DNA from: an uncultured Lactobacillus sp.
GTDB lineage: Bacteria; Bacillota; Bacilli; Lactobacillales; Lactobacillaceae
NCBI RefSeq assembly: GCF_947367125.1
Contig: NZ_CANBCQ010000026.1
Coordinates: 1 to 40,465 of the forward strand
Direction: 5' to 3'
Length of the DNA stretch: 40,465 nt
Numbering within the stretch: position 1 is the stretch's first letter; each line of letters opens with the position of its first letter. Position numbers and translations under genes: made by a program. The notes below the pieces were generated by a model. The model was given only the letters and a program-made list of their open reading frames with translations, was not told the DNA's origin and ran no database searches. Below, in pieces: positions 7,178-16,100 of this stretch.

Positions 7178-7864
7178 CTAATCAGCATTGTTTCTAAGTG
7201 AAAATTTAACTAGAGTGTGAGATGGATAAGCAGATAGTTGATTAGCAAACGTATCATTATCATCATCCATATTATTAGCTTCTGGCGCTTTAGGATTAAT
7301 ATCAATTTTTGCTTCATAACCAGCTCGATTAATTGCTTCATACAAACTCTTAAGTTCTTCTACCTTATTGGTATGTGCTTTAGGACTAACCTTAAAAATT
7401 GCATTTTCTCTTTCAGTCCATGTTCCTGGAACATCTAAATTAATTAGACTATCTTCATTGATTTTAAGAGTAACTGAAACATTTAAATTAAAGCCATCTG
7501 CTTCAACTAAATGAATAACTTTAATCATATCTTCGTAGTCACCTTTGTCTTTTATCTTTAAGGTGGCACGATAAGGTATGCCTTGCTTGTCTAGGGCTTT
7601 TCCTACATCAAAAGGTGTAATCACTGCTTCTTTGCTGTTATCATCGGCATGATCTGCATTTTCTTTTTGTTCCTGCTTGGCAGGGGGGATAAAACTAATG
7701 CTGACCTTGTAATCTCCCTCTAAATAACTGTTATACAAGTTAACGACATCTTCTGGGCTGGCTTCTAATACTTCTACTACTCGTTTAGTGGTAGTTCTTT
7801 CGTTACCATCTATGTCTGCATCTACTGGAAAAAGTGTTTTAACTTCAAAAATTTTTTCTACCAT
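7178..7864 (-). CDS. Hypothetical protein, 228 aa
   Basis: This soluble acidic protein has no recognised family. It appears to have two similar alpha/beta halves: one around residues 95-150 (GIPYRATLKIKDKGDYEDMI..., then a beta strand with SVTLKINED), one around 165-222 (LYEAINRAGYEAKIDINPKA...LVKFSLR). A charged linker (KQEQKENADHADDNSKEA) separates them from the N-terminus. It sits directly upstream of the DPPY methyltransferase and is likely in the same transcript. A TGAGG ribosome site precedes the ATG. Confidence 0.65.
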   Translation of the reverse strand: MVEKIFEVKTLFPVDADIDGNERTTTKRVVEVLEASPEDVVNLYNSYLEGDYKVSISFIPPAKQEQKENADHADDNSKEAVITPFDVGKALDKQGIPYRATLKIKDKGDYEDMIKVIHLVEADGFNLNVSVTLKINEDSLINLDVPGTWTERENAIFKVSPKAHTNKVEELKSLYEAINRAGYEAKIDINPKAPEANNMDDDNDTFANQLSAYPSHTLVKFSLRNNAD

Positions 7865-7950
7865 AATATAACCTCATTTTTTATCAATTATGGTTTTACG
7901 ATAGCATCAATATCATGTTTACAAAGGGTTAGCTCCATAATGCAATATAT

Positions 7951-9198
7951 TTACTTTTTCCAGTTCATTGGTAATATGTTATGTTCATCCCTTACCTCAT
8001 TTATTTCATCTGCTATATTCATGGACAAATATGGTCGTATAATATCAGATCTCGTTGGATGCCACAACTTGCGAAACCCTTTAGCTAAAATTTCTCTTAT
8101 TCGGTTAGCCGATAAACCAAAGATTAGTCCTATTTCTCTATAAGTTCGTACAGTACCGTCATTTTTCTTATAATTTCTTTTATTTTTATCTTCATTTTCC
8201 GTTCTGGGAATCAAATATCGTAATCGTATCGTGTTCTCTTCGTTATCGTTTAGAGTATTTAAAACAGCATTTATATCGTTTCTAAGGTCACAATATTCTT
8301 CTAACAGTACAGGATGTTCAATCAAATAAGTATTAGAATCAATTACTTGAGTTAAATTTCTTGGATCTAAAATTTCAAGGTCAGACATATAAGCACAAAT
8401 ACGGTCAAGACTTTCTGTACTTTTGGTACTTTTGATAATTAGTTCTAGTAATTTCTTTTCGTCAACAAACTTCTCAAGTGGACTAGCTAATTTGTCTTCA
8501 CTCTGCATTTCTTTTATATCTTTTTTTACTCGAGATTCTAATTCAATATACTCCTGGAAGACATAACCTTTAATAGCATCTTCAAATTCAGTTTTGCTTT
8601 CATTGAGCAAAATATCATACAAAAAGCTTATATCACCGAATTTGGTACCTTTTGTTAGCTTATTCTCTAAATCTAACAAATATTGCAATTTATCATTCAA
8701 GAAATCAATTTCTGCTTTAGCATCACTTTTGACATTTTGAAAATAATTAATTCTCTTATTAACATAATTTAAACGCTTAATATAATCAAAATTCTTTTTA
8801 TTATGATAAAGTCTTTGGTAGCGTCTTTTTTCATCGTAATAATTCTGCCATGTTCTACGTTTATCCTCGATTTTAGGTAAATTGTCTAATTTAGCAAATG
8901 AACCACGTAAATTTTCATTGTCCATGAGACGGATACTATATATTACGGCATTAGATATATAGGTAGACGAATATACTTCTTCGTCTTTCCCGCTTTTGTA
9001 TTGTTTGATTAGCTTTGGAATAGTCTTAGTTGCTAATTCTTCAACAACATACGTGATTTTTTCGCTCAGATTTTTGTAGTCTTCACTTTCAAATTTAAAC
9101 ATACCGAAATTTAATTTATATAGTTTTTTCAAGTAGTTTAAATCATCAGTGAATCTTGGTACTTTAATAACAAAATTTTCAGCAATTTTAATTTTCAT
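7951..9198 (-). CDS. Coiled-coil protein ending in a sigma-70 region 4-like helix-turn-helix, 415 aa
   Basis: Residues of about 355-390 (TYREIGLIFGLSANRIREIL, then AKGFRKLWHPTRSD) closely follow the sigma-70 region 4 pattern, including the RIRxIxAKxxRKLxHPxRS signature that binds -35 elements. The preceding RLRYLIPR also fits. The N-terminal ~330 residues are charged and helical (YFQNVKSDAKAEIDFLND and similar) and match no sigma region 2 that I can see. A regulator of the element's own promoters is plausible; a true sigma factor is doubtful without region 2. Confidence 0.6.
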   Translation of the reverse strand: MKIKIAENFVIKVPRFTDDLNYLKKLYKLNFGMFKFESEDYKNLSEKITYVVEELATKTIPKLIKQYKSGKDEEVYSSTYISNAVIYSIRLMDNENLRGSFAKLDNLPKIEDKRRTWQNYYDEKRRYQRLYHNKKNFDYIKRLNYVNKRINYFQNVKSDAKAEIDFLNDKLQYLLDLENKLTKGTKFGDISFLYDILLNESKTEFEDAIKGYVFQEYIELESRVKKDIKEMQSEDKLASPLEKFVDEKKLLELIIKSTKSTESLDRICAYMSDLEILDPRNLTQVIDSNTYLIEHPVLLEEYCDLRNDINAVLNTLNDNEENTIRLRYLIPRTENEDKNKRNYKKNDGTVRTYREIGLIFGLSANRIREILAKGFRKLWHPTRSDIIRPYLSMNIADEINEVRDEHNILPMNWKK

Positions 9199-9287
9199 AC
9201 TTTTTCTTCCATCCTTGATTAGAAGTTTAGCTTATTCATTTTGTTATTTCTGATTTTCTCTATTACTCTAAATATGCTATTTCTATG

Positions 9288-9322
9288 TAAAAAAAGGAGC
9301 TACGTAAAAACGCAACTCCTTT
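9288..9322 (-). terminator. Terminator after the small gene at 9347
   Basis: AAAGGAG...ACGT pairs with ACG...CTCCTTT (stem 9293-9322); the minus strand continues into seven T. It ends the transcript of the recombinase, methyltransferase and small-protein genes. Confidence 0.7.
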
Positions 9323-9346
9323 ATTCACTAGAATTTTCACTTAGCT

Positions 9347-9535
9347 CTACATTTCATCTAGCTCATCCATAAAGTAATATTCAAACTTGATTTTTGCTCG
9401 TAATCCTAAAGTGTAAAATCCTGAAGATTTAAAAGTAATAATTTTCATAATTAACTTCATATCATTAACATGCGGCGATCGTTTTCTTGATGATAATTGT
9501 TTAGGATTCTGGCCCACATTGACCACACTCATCAT
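9347..9535 (-). CDS. Small hypothetical protein, 62 aa
   Basis: The ATG at 9535 follows an AAAGGAAG ribosome site; the frame is open back to 9559, where it touches the methyltransferase stop. The product is small and basic with an acidic tail (DELDEM). No recognised family. It is translationally linked to the upstream methyltransferase. Confidence 0.5.
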   Translation of the reverse strand: MMSVVNVGQNPKQLSSRKRSPHVNDMKLIMKIITFKSSGFYTLGLRAKIKFEYYFMDELDEM

Positions 9536-9558
9536 TAAATATTCACTTCCTTTCCTCA

Positions 9559-10026
9559 TTATATAGTTTTAATAAATACTGACCATTTGGTTTTAGATCT
9601 TTTGTCACCGAAAATTGGTAGTTGTCCAAAAGCTTTAATTACTTCTGAAAACTTAATTTGATCGTCATTCCATTTAAAAAGTAGAGTGCCATTGGGCTTA
9701 AGTACTCTAAGGCATTCATGAAAGCCTCTTGAAAGATCTTCCTGCCAATGGTCTTTATCTAACTTACCGTACTTAATAACAAGCCATGAGTTTGATCCAC
9801 CATATTTTAAGTGCGGAGGGTCGAATACAACTAAATCAAAGGTATTATCTTCAAAGGGAATATTTCTAAAATCGCCAATTATATCAGGATGTACTTTGAT
9901 TTTTCTTTCCTTACCTCGATCTAAGATCGCTTTTTCAATATCTCTTATATCCATGTAGGTAGTATGAGGTTCATGGTTTTGATACCAAAACATCTTGGAA
10001 CCACAAGCAACATCTAGTATTCTCAT
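9559..10026 (-). CDS. SAM-dependent methyltransferase, phage/plasmid type, 155 aa
   Basis: A class I fold is visible: motif I as ILDVACGSKMFW at the N-terminus, an acidic strand with YMDIRD, and motif IV as LVVFDPPHLKYGG near residue 65, followed by ECLRVLKPNGTLLFKWND. The DPPH tetrad points to a nucleic-acid amino-methyltransferase. The ATG at 10026 is chosen because AAAGGACG lies upstream; a TTG at 10095 is less likely. It follows the recombinase gene directly. Substrate unknown. Confidence 0.7.
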   Translation of the reverse strand: MRILDVACGSKMFWYQNHEPHTTYMDIRDIEKAILDRGKERKIKVHPDIIGDFRNIPFEDNTFDLVVFDPPHLKYGGSNSWLVIKYGKLDKDHWQEDLSRGFHECLRVLKPNGTLLFKWNDDQIKFSEVIKAFGQLPIFGDKRSKTKWSVFIKTI

Positions 10027-10097
10027 TTCTTTGCTACGTCCTTTCTTGTTAATCAGAGCATAGCAAAATTTCACCTTTATTTTTTCTTTGCTCAATT

Positions 10098-10718
10098 CTA
10101 ATCAAAATTGATCGTATCAAGAATATGTTCACGTGTTTCTTGGTCTAAACCTAAATAAGCTAAAGTTACTTCCTCAGATGAATGATTTAAAAGCTTCATC
10201 ACCAAACCGATATTGTGGTTTGTTTGTTCATACACTTTAAAGGCACCTGTCTTTCTCATAGTATGAGTCCCTAAATAAGGGATGTTTAATTTTTGACCAA
10301 CTTTGTACATTATCCGATAGTAACGTTTACGATCAATATGCTTTTCTGGTCTAGTAAAAGAAGGAAAAAGCCACTGACTTGTAAATACCTGTTGTTGGGG
10401 ATGTTTGCTTTGCCATTCTTGAAGCCAAACATAATAATTTTCTAAATCTTTGACAACAGGTTTTAAGTATAAGACATTATGTTTTTTTGTTTTCTTATCA
10501 ATCGTATAAGCATTTCGTTTGATTTGGCCATCATAATCATAGACATCTGATTTTTTTAGTTTCAGAACATCACTTACTCTTAACAATGTTGCCTTACCTA
10601 CTTGAAAAATTGTAAAGTTTCTCATACCAGTATCAAAATCTTTTTTTAGCGAATCTTGCACGCTTTTTAAAACCCACGCATCTTTAATTGGTTTTACAAT
10701 TTTAGTTTTATTACTCAT
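10098..10718 (-). CDS. Minimal tyrosine recombinase (integrase family), 206 aa
   Basis: The catalytic set of tyrosine recombinases is complete: Arg47 (LLRVSDVLKL), a lysine near 78, His152-x-x-Arg155 (HTMRKTGAF), His179 (LLNHSSEE) and Tyr188 (LAYLG). The protein is only a catalytic domain; the N-terminal core-binding (SAM-like) domain of most integrases is missing. Such short forms occur in phages and plasmids. It likely performs site-specific recombination such as multimer resolution or inversion. A good AAAGGAT site precedes the ATG. A copy of the shared upstream element and a DnaA-box-like site lie in front. Confidence 0.85.
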   Translation of the reverse strand: MSNKTKIVKPIKDAWVLKSVQDSLKKDFDTGMRNFTIFQVGKATLLRVSDVLKLKKSDVYDYDGQIKRNAYTIDKKTKKHNVLYLKPVVKDLENYYVWLQEWQSKHPQQQVFTSQWLFPSFTRPEKHIDRKRYYRIMYKVGQKLNIPYLGTHTMRKTGAFKVYEQTNHNIGLVMKLLNHSSEEVTLAYLGLDQETREHILDTINFD

Positions 10719-10782
10719 TTTTTATCCTTTTTGCTTTAAAATTAGCACTTTCGGAGATTAACATTCTACGGCCTTATATGAT

Positions 10783-10833
10783 TAGTTATCAATTTGTTTA
10801 TATGAACTTTGCCTTAGAATTGCTCTCTCAGCA
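10783..10833 (-). promoter_or_regulatory. Shared upstream element, copy B
   Basis: Near copy of 6530-6579 (blocks TAGTTATCA, ATGAACTT, CTTAGAAT, CTCTCAGCA), located 65 bases upstream of the recombinase start. Spacer bases between the blocks differ, while block order and spacing are kept. Confidence 0.4.
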
Positions 10834-11030
10834 CACTTTATTTTGACTATTTATTTAGTACTTTTTCAGAAGTTATCCACAGGCTTCAACACCTATGGTG
10901 TCTTTTTATGTTTTATTTATATTTTAACACCATCAATTTTAAAATACAGTTTTACTCCTTGATATATCAACGTTTCCGAAGAAAGAAGGTGGTGTCTTTC
11001 CTCGGAAAAGACACCACCTAGTTAAAAGCA

Positions 11031-11064
11031 AAAGAAAAGCTATTGAGGATCCCTTCTCAATAGC
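11031..11064 (-). terminator. Terminator after the DUF3846-like gene
   Basis: GCTATTGAG (11039-11047) pairs with CTCAATAGC (11056-11064); the minus strand continues TTTTC. It lies just past the stop of the gene at 11073. Confidence 0.6.
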
Positions 11065-11072
11065 CTTCTTCT

Positions 11073-11456
11073 TTAAATCATCATTACTTTGATAACTCCA
11101 TCAGTTGTATTTAAATTGTAAAAATGTGATGACATGATAGCCTTAGCTTCATCAGCAGTTAAGCTTGAAGCTATTTTCCCTTCTTCTGTTTGCTTTTCCT
11201 TGCAAATGAAGAAGTTATTGACTAACAGAATATCACCATTTTTGTTAATCAATGAAGGAACTGTCTTTTTAGTGTACAATCCTGATTCATCGTAGTAAAA
11301 GCTATATTTTTTATCATTGATGGTGAATGACTTAACATCAAAAAAATTACAATTGATTTCTTTCTGAAAAGTATCAATATCATTATTAATTGACTTATAC
11401 TCAACTAAGAATGGTGCTGTGTGAACCAAGATTACACTAATTTGATTAGACTTCAT
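11073..11456 (-). CDS. DUF3846-like protein, 127 aa
   Basis: The arrangement resembles DUF3846 proteins of phages and plasmids: an N-terminal strand (ISVILVHTAP), a central YYDESGLYTKKTVPSLINKN block and a DILLVNNFFIC strand. It is paralogous to the protein at 39795-40187, sharing (D/N)xxGLYxxKxVPSxIN and the helix SLT/SADEAK/VK. The biological role of the family is not established; it is common on mobile elements. A GAGGT ribosome site precedes the ATG. Confidence 0.6.
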   Translation of the reverse strand: MKSNQISVILVHTAPFLVEYKSINNDIDTFQKEINCNFFDVKSFTINDKKYSFYYDESGLYTKKTVPSLINKNGDILLVNNFFICKEKQTEEGKIASSLTADEAKAIMSSHFYNLNTTDGVIKVMMI

Positions 11457-11614
11457 AGTTTTACCTCATTTTTGTTTAGATTTCTATCGACTTATTCAAT
11501 AATACATCATTCATAATTTTTTGCATTATTGACTTTTCCTGAAAATATTTTTCAGTTTGATATATTTTTCGTTGAACATAAGAATTTATATTTAATGAAA
11601 ATGAGAGTGTAAAA

Positions 11615-12391
11615 ATGAAAAATTATAAAATATTTCCATCAAAAGAAAAAAGCAAGAAAAATTATTTAACTGCTGAAGAAGAAGAAAAGAGAGAAACAAT
11701 AGCAAATAAATATATTATTGCTATTGGTTATTTAATGCTTGTAGTAGCTATTGTTATTCCTTTTATTCTTTTACCACAGGCAAAAAAATCACAATTAAAA
11801 CTTCAGGATAAAGTTCATTACGAAGCAACAGGTAGACATCTACCTAAACATCCAAGATCAAATCGTTCAGATTATATTACCAATGTATACGTACTAAAGC
11901 CCAAGAATAAAGCTTACTTTTACAGTGGAAAAAATATTGTTAGCCAAGGGAAAGAAGTAAGTACCATCATCATTCCTACAAAGGTCTCAGTAGGTCGAAC
12001 TGTCTACGATGATGAAAGTCTTTTTACTGGTAATTCTCATGCAGGAGATCCATTCTTAGAGAATATAGGCAGAGCTAGAGATACTAATATAGATTTTCCA
12101 AATAATATTACTTTAAATTCAAACCATGCTTATCCTTTAGATCAAAACAGTTCTTTTATTAAAGTAATAGCTGTCAAACAGCTCTACCAATATGTAAGAT
12201 ATTTCTTCTCTAATCGCTATTACTTCGTAGCTCCTATTAAGAGCAACGATCGTGTTGACCCAGAAGACTCTTTTAGCAGTCAGCACACTTATTATCTTTC
12301 CCTTAATGAATTTACATTATCCTATCAGAAAAAATATAATGTCAGCCGATCCAAAGATCAAATTTGTATAGGCTTTATTGAAAAAAAGTAA
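11615..12391 (+). CDS. Single-pass membrane protein, 258 aa
   Basis: A charged cytoplasmic N-terminus (about 1-32) is followed by one membrane helix (about 33-53, YIIAIGYLMLVVAIVIPFIL) and a ~200-residue C-terminal domain predicted outside. That domain has a YVLKPKNKAYFYSGKN strand region and many Asn/Ser/Tyr. No family is recognised. A GAGAGTG site precedes the ATG. It lies on the same strand as and just upstream of CRISPR array 2, but the array has its own promoter. Confidence 0.65.
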   Translation: MKNYKIFPSKEKSKKNYLTAEEEEKRETIANKYIIAIGYLMLVVAIVIPFILLPQAKKSQLKLQDKVHYEATGRHLPKHPRSNRSDYITNVYVLKPKNKAYFYSGKNIVSQGKEVSTIIIPTKVSVGRTVYDDESLFTGNSHAGDPFLENIGRARDTNIDFPNNITLNSNHAYPLDQNSSFIKVIAVKQLYQYVRYFFSNRYYFVAPIKSNDRVDPEDSFSSQHTYYLSLNEFTLSYQKKYNVSRSKDQICIGFIEKK

Positions 12392-12460
12392 AAGATTGCT
12401 TGTACGAAAATGTAGCAAATATTTAGGCTTCTAATTATTTCCGTAACATAGCAGCATACT

Positions 12461-12563
12461 TTGACCTACATAGTAAGAAACTATGCTATAATTTAATTAT
12501 CATTTAAGATTCAGTAACAATGACTTTTAAGTCATATTCTAAGATAAGTATTAAAGAATACCT
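12461..12563 (+). promoter_or_regulatory. Leader and promoter of CRISPR array 2
   Basis: An extended -10 (TG-C-TATAAT, 12484-12492) gives a predicted start near 12499; TTGACC at 12461 is 20 bases upstream, long for a -35. The leader is about 90% identical to that of array 1. TCTAAGATAAGTATT pairs across AAAG with AATACC plus TATCTTAGA, so the hairpin includes the first nine or so bases of the first repeat. Confidence 0.7.
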
Positions 12564-13053
12564 ATCTTAGATGTATGTCATTTCATTATGGTAATAACCA
12601 AGAAATTGGCTGTGATTACACTAAGTTACATCTTAGATGTATGGCATTTCATTATGGTAATAACCTCCTTGATATGGTTTAGGAATATAATCGGGATCTT
12701 AGATGTATGTCATTTCATTATGGTAATAACCTTAACAATCATTGCCTTCGTTGCTAACATGATCTTAGATGTATGTCATTTCATTATGGTAATAACCCAA
12801 AGATGGTACTTTATATTTAGTTACTTCATCTTAGATGTATGTCAGTTCATTATGGTAATAACCTGAATATGGTCGCAGCATCGCTAAAAATCAATCTTAG
12901 ATGTATGTCATTTCTTTAGGGTAATAACCAGCCTGTCATTAGTTTTAGTACTTCTTAGATGTATGTCATATCTTTGTGGTAGTAATCATGGGATCGTAGA
13001 TTTAATGCTATTTCTGCATCTTAGATATATGTCAGTTCTTTGCAACAATAAAA
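12564..13053 (+). CRISPR. CRISPR array 2 (type II-A-like, 8 repeats, 7 spacers)
   Basis: 36-bp repeats start at 12564, 12630, 12696, 12762, 12828, 12894, 12952 and 13018. The first six are well conserved (start ATCTTAGATGTATGTC, end ATGGTAATAACC with small variants); the last two are degenerate. Spacers are 30 bp (12600, 12666, 12732, 12798, 12864, 12988) except 12930-12951, which is 22 bp. Repeat 6 carries a TTTCTTTAGGG core intermediate between arrays 1 and 2, so the arrays share an ancestor. The array converges on cas9 across a shared terminator. Confidence 0.95.
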
Positions 13054-13100
13054 AAGAGCCAAATTGCTTAATCTTTGACTAAGTATCTGGCTCTTTTTTA
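13051..13100. terminator. Bidirectional terminator between array 2 and cas9
   Basis: AAAAGAGCCA pairs with TGGCTCTTTT across a 26-base loop, with A and T tracts on opposite sides. It can end both the array transcript (+) and the cas9 mRNA (-). Confidence 0.75.
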
Positions 13101-13116
13101 GTATTTATTTTTCTGC

Positions 13117-16100
13117 TTATAGCATCTGCTTAATTGATACATGGTTTTCTTTAAGTCCAGTAATTGATTGCGTAACTAAAACTGCATTCTCAGAAATCAA
13201 ATTATGCTTTTTGCTTAAAGTAAATCTAGTATGATACCCCAACTTTTCCAAGACTGGTGAAGTTGCATTAGAATGCAACAAAATCAAAATTTGATTTAAT
13301 ACAGTTGCCTTATCACCTGGCTTTAGAGAATTAAAGGTCTTTTGAGCATCTACCAGTTTCTCATAGCAACAATTTAGCTCAACAAACATAGGCATATAGT
13401 GCTTGATCTGATACAGGATTTCTTTGTAAACCTTAATTAGACGCTCATCTGCATTTTTTCTTGCATCCTTTCGTGCTTTATGATTAGAAAAATCTGGATC
13501 TACAACCAAATCCATCAATGCTTGCTGTGATTCTGCAGACAAGATTAATTGTCTATAGTTCCAACGATAGCTAGTGCTAGTAATAAAGAATTTGCTACCC
13601 TTGTCAATAACTACTTGATTAAATGGGATCTTATTCTTTAAAATCTTGATTTTTTTAATTTTCTTCAGGTTAATACCAAGCTCTGGTTTAATGATTTCCT
13701 TTAGTTTTTCTTCATACTCAGTATATCTAATCTTTTGTAGAACATCTAATTCACTAACAAATCTACCTGGAACACCATAAAAACCATATTGCTTATTACC
13801 ATCGCTCCTGGTGATTTCAGCTAACATCATATAGCCATCAACATTAGATGTATAGCCACCATAAATATCGGTATCATACTCTTTTTTCTTGGGAATAAGC
13901 TTACGAGTTTTAGCAGTATCTCGATCATTTCTTGGGAATAATGTTGCTTTAAACATTGCTCCATTATGATAATCAATAGCCAGTGACATCTTTTGTGATT
14001 TGTATTTGTAAACGGTATTCATTTTTGTAATTAAGTCTTTACGATTAAACGCTATCACATCTGTGCCATTAACAAAGATTTGATCTTGTTTACCATAAAG
14101 TAAATTCCACAAGAAATTAAAGCCTTGAGATTTTTTCTCTGAATCTAAGTGAATATCTTGATTCTCTTGTTTTTCATTTTGGGGCTTAAGATATTGACCA
14201 TAAACAAACAATCTGCGAGCTTTCGGATAAACTTTGTAAAGATAAGTCCCCACTACAGCTGTCAAATAAGCATCAAATCCACGATAATACTCATTTAAAT
14301 TTTTGATTCTGAAATAATCGAACTGATACCTAATGTTGGCTACCTGACTATTACGAACTTCAATAATTTTTGTATGCTTAAAGCGACTTTGCATAATTGT
14401 AGCAAGCAATTTTACAATTTGTTGGGTTTCTACTAACTGACGAGCAATGTAACCATCTCTTTGATACTTATTAAGAGTGCTAAAATCAGTAGTTAAGTTT
14501 AATAGTTTACCTTTAGGAATTAATTTTAACCTATTGAGTTCAGTCCAAAATGCTTTAATTGGCATACCTAAAGCATCAGAGTAAGAATTTCCAAACTTTA
14601 AAGCAACCGAACCGTCAACAATTTTGTACTTAGTTAAGACCTTATTATTTTGCGAGTCATCAGTAAGCTTAGAGCGTGGAATTATATGAAGAACAGTGTA
14701 TTTGTAAAGTTCATCGTAATCTATCACTTCCCCACTAAGGGCATCCCTGCCGAGCTGTTGGAAATAGAAGTATTGCTTATCATTAAGCTTATATTTACTC
14801 TTCTTAATAGCATTAGAGAACTCATCAGCTAGTTGCTTGCTAAATAACTTGTTAGCAGATTTATCAGCTTTAAGCTGACTCAATATGCGGTTTAACTGTT
14901 TGCTTCTAGCTTCAGTTTGTTTTCCTTTCTCCTGCTCACTACGTTGGAACATGAGGAAGATCTTGTCAGGTTCTTTACCGTGATTAAGTTTGATATATTC
15001 GTCAACCACGCTCATAGTTTTTCTAATTGCTTTTCGATTACTTGGTGAGGTATAAGAGTTAGCAAGGATATCTTCTAAGCTTTGGTTCTTTGCAGCAGCT
15101 TGGCTAATTTTATCAATCTGTTCACGAAATTCTGGTTTGTAGACAATTTGTTGGAAATTAGCTTTAGTAGTTTCAAGCCGCTGCATAATACTTTTACCAT
15201 AGTTATCCTTAAGTCCTGTAAGTAGTCTTTTAGACAATCTTCCCCAGCCTCTTAATCTAGTATTTGCCACAAATTTCTTTTGGTCATCATCAAGCCATTC
15301 GATTTCATCCAATTTCTTAGCAAGTATCTTATGATCTTCAAAGACTGTAGACCATTCGATCATTTTTTCTAGGTCTTGTTGATAAGCGAAATTATCAATT
15401 TGGTTAGGGAAATATTTTTTCCAAGCGTTATACGTCTGCAGACTTGAAGTGAACTCTTCAGGATTAGATAAACCTGTGATCTTACTACCAGGGATATTGT
15501 GCTTAGCTAATGCTTTTAGAATACGACTAGTGTTAACCTTATTGGTCTTCTTAAATACTTCGTTAAATAAAATTTGCTTAACACCGCCACTAAGTTTTTT
15601 ACCATCCAAATTAACATTGCTCAATTCATTAAATACTTCGTACTTTTCGTATAGTAAGCTATGTTTTGGTAACACTAACTCACTTAATAGATAACTATCT
15701 TTAGCAATAGAGCGCTTGATGAACTTATCGGCAGTTGCTTCAATATCCACCTTATCATAAAAATTCCATGGAGTAATGGCTCCATTATCCTTACGAACCA
15801 TCCAAGCAAAACGACTTGTCTTAGGAATTCCAGATTTAACTTGCTCTTCTGGAGTAACTAGAGGTCCTACGTAATAAGGTATAGTAAACTGCATTAATTG
15901 ACTCAACTCATAAGGCGCATTCTTACGATCCTTTTTTGCTGGGTTAGGTTTAACTAAGAAGTCATAGTATTTACCCTGGTTTTCGAGGATCTTATTGAAA
16001 GTAATTGCATTCAACTGATAAGGGATAAAAACGTTATCGCTTGAGCGCTGAACAGGCAAGAAATTATTCTGAGCAACCAATTCACCTACCTTATCGCTGA

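Larger units (their letters stand above)
10719..11072. other. Intergenic region with DnaA-box-like site and hairpins
   Basis: No gene is seen. It holds the second shared element (10783-10833), a perfect consensus DnaA box TTATCCACA (10873-10881), a small ACACC-TAT-GGTGT hairpin followed by TTTTT (about 10891-10906), and two competing stems at 10973-11019. An origin or a regulatory leader is possible, but iterons were not found. Confidence 0.4.

Noticed and set aside
9033-9042. Match of 10 bases to the end of the 15-nt spacer of array 1
   Set aside because: Within the sigma-like gene; an AT-rich 10-mer is expected by chance in 80 kb of strand. Extended pairing fails at the next base.
12588-12866. 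A 92-codon open frame with repeated ILDVCHFIMVIT segments
   Set aside because: It is the translation of CRISPR repeats in array 2. The periodicity of 22 codons equals one repeat plus spacer (66 bp).
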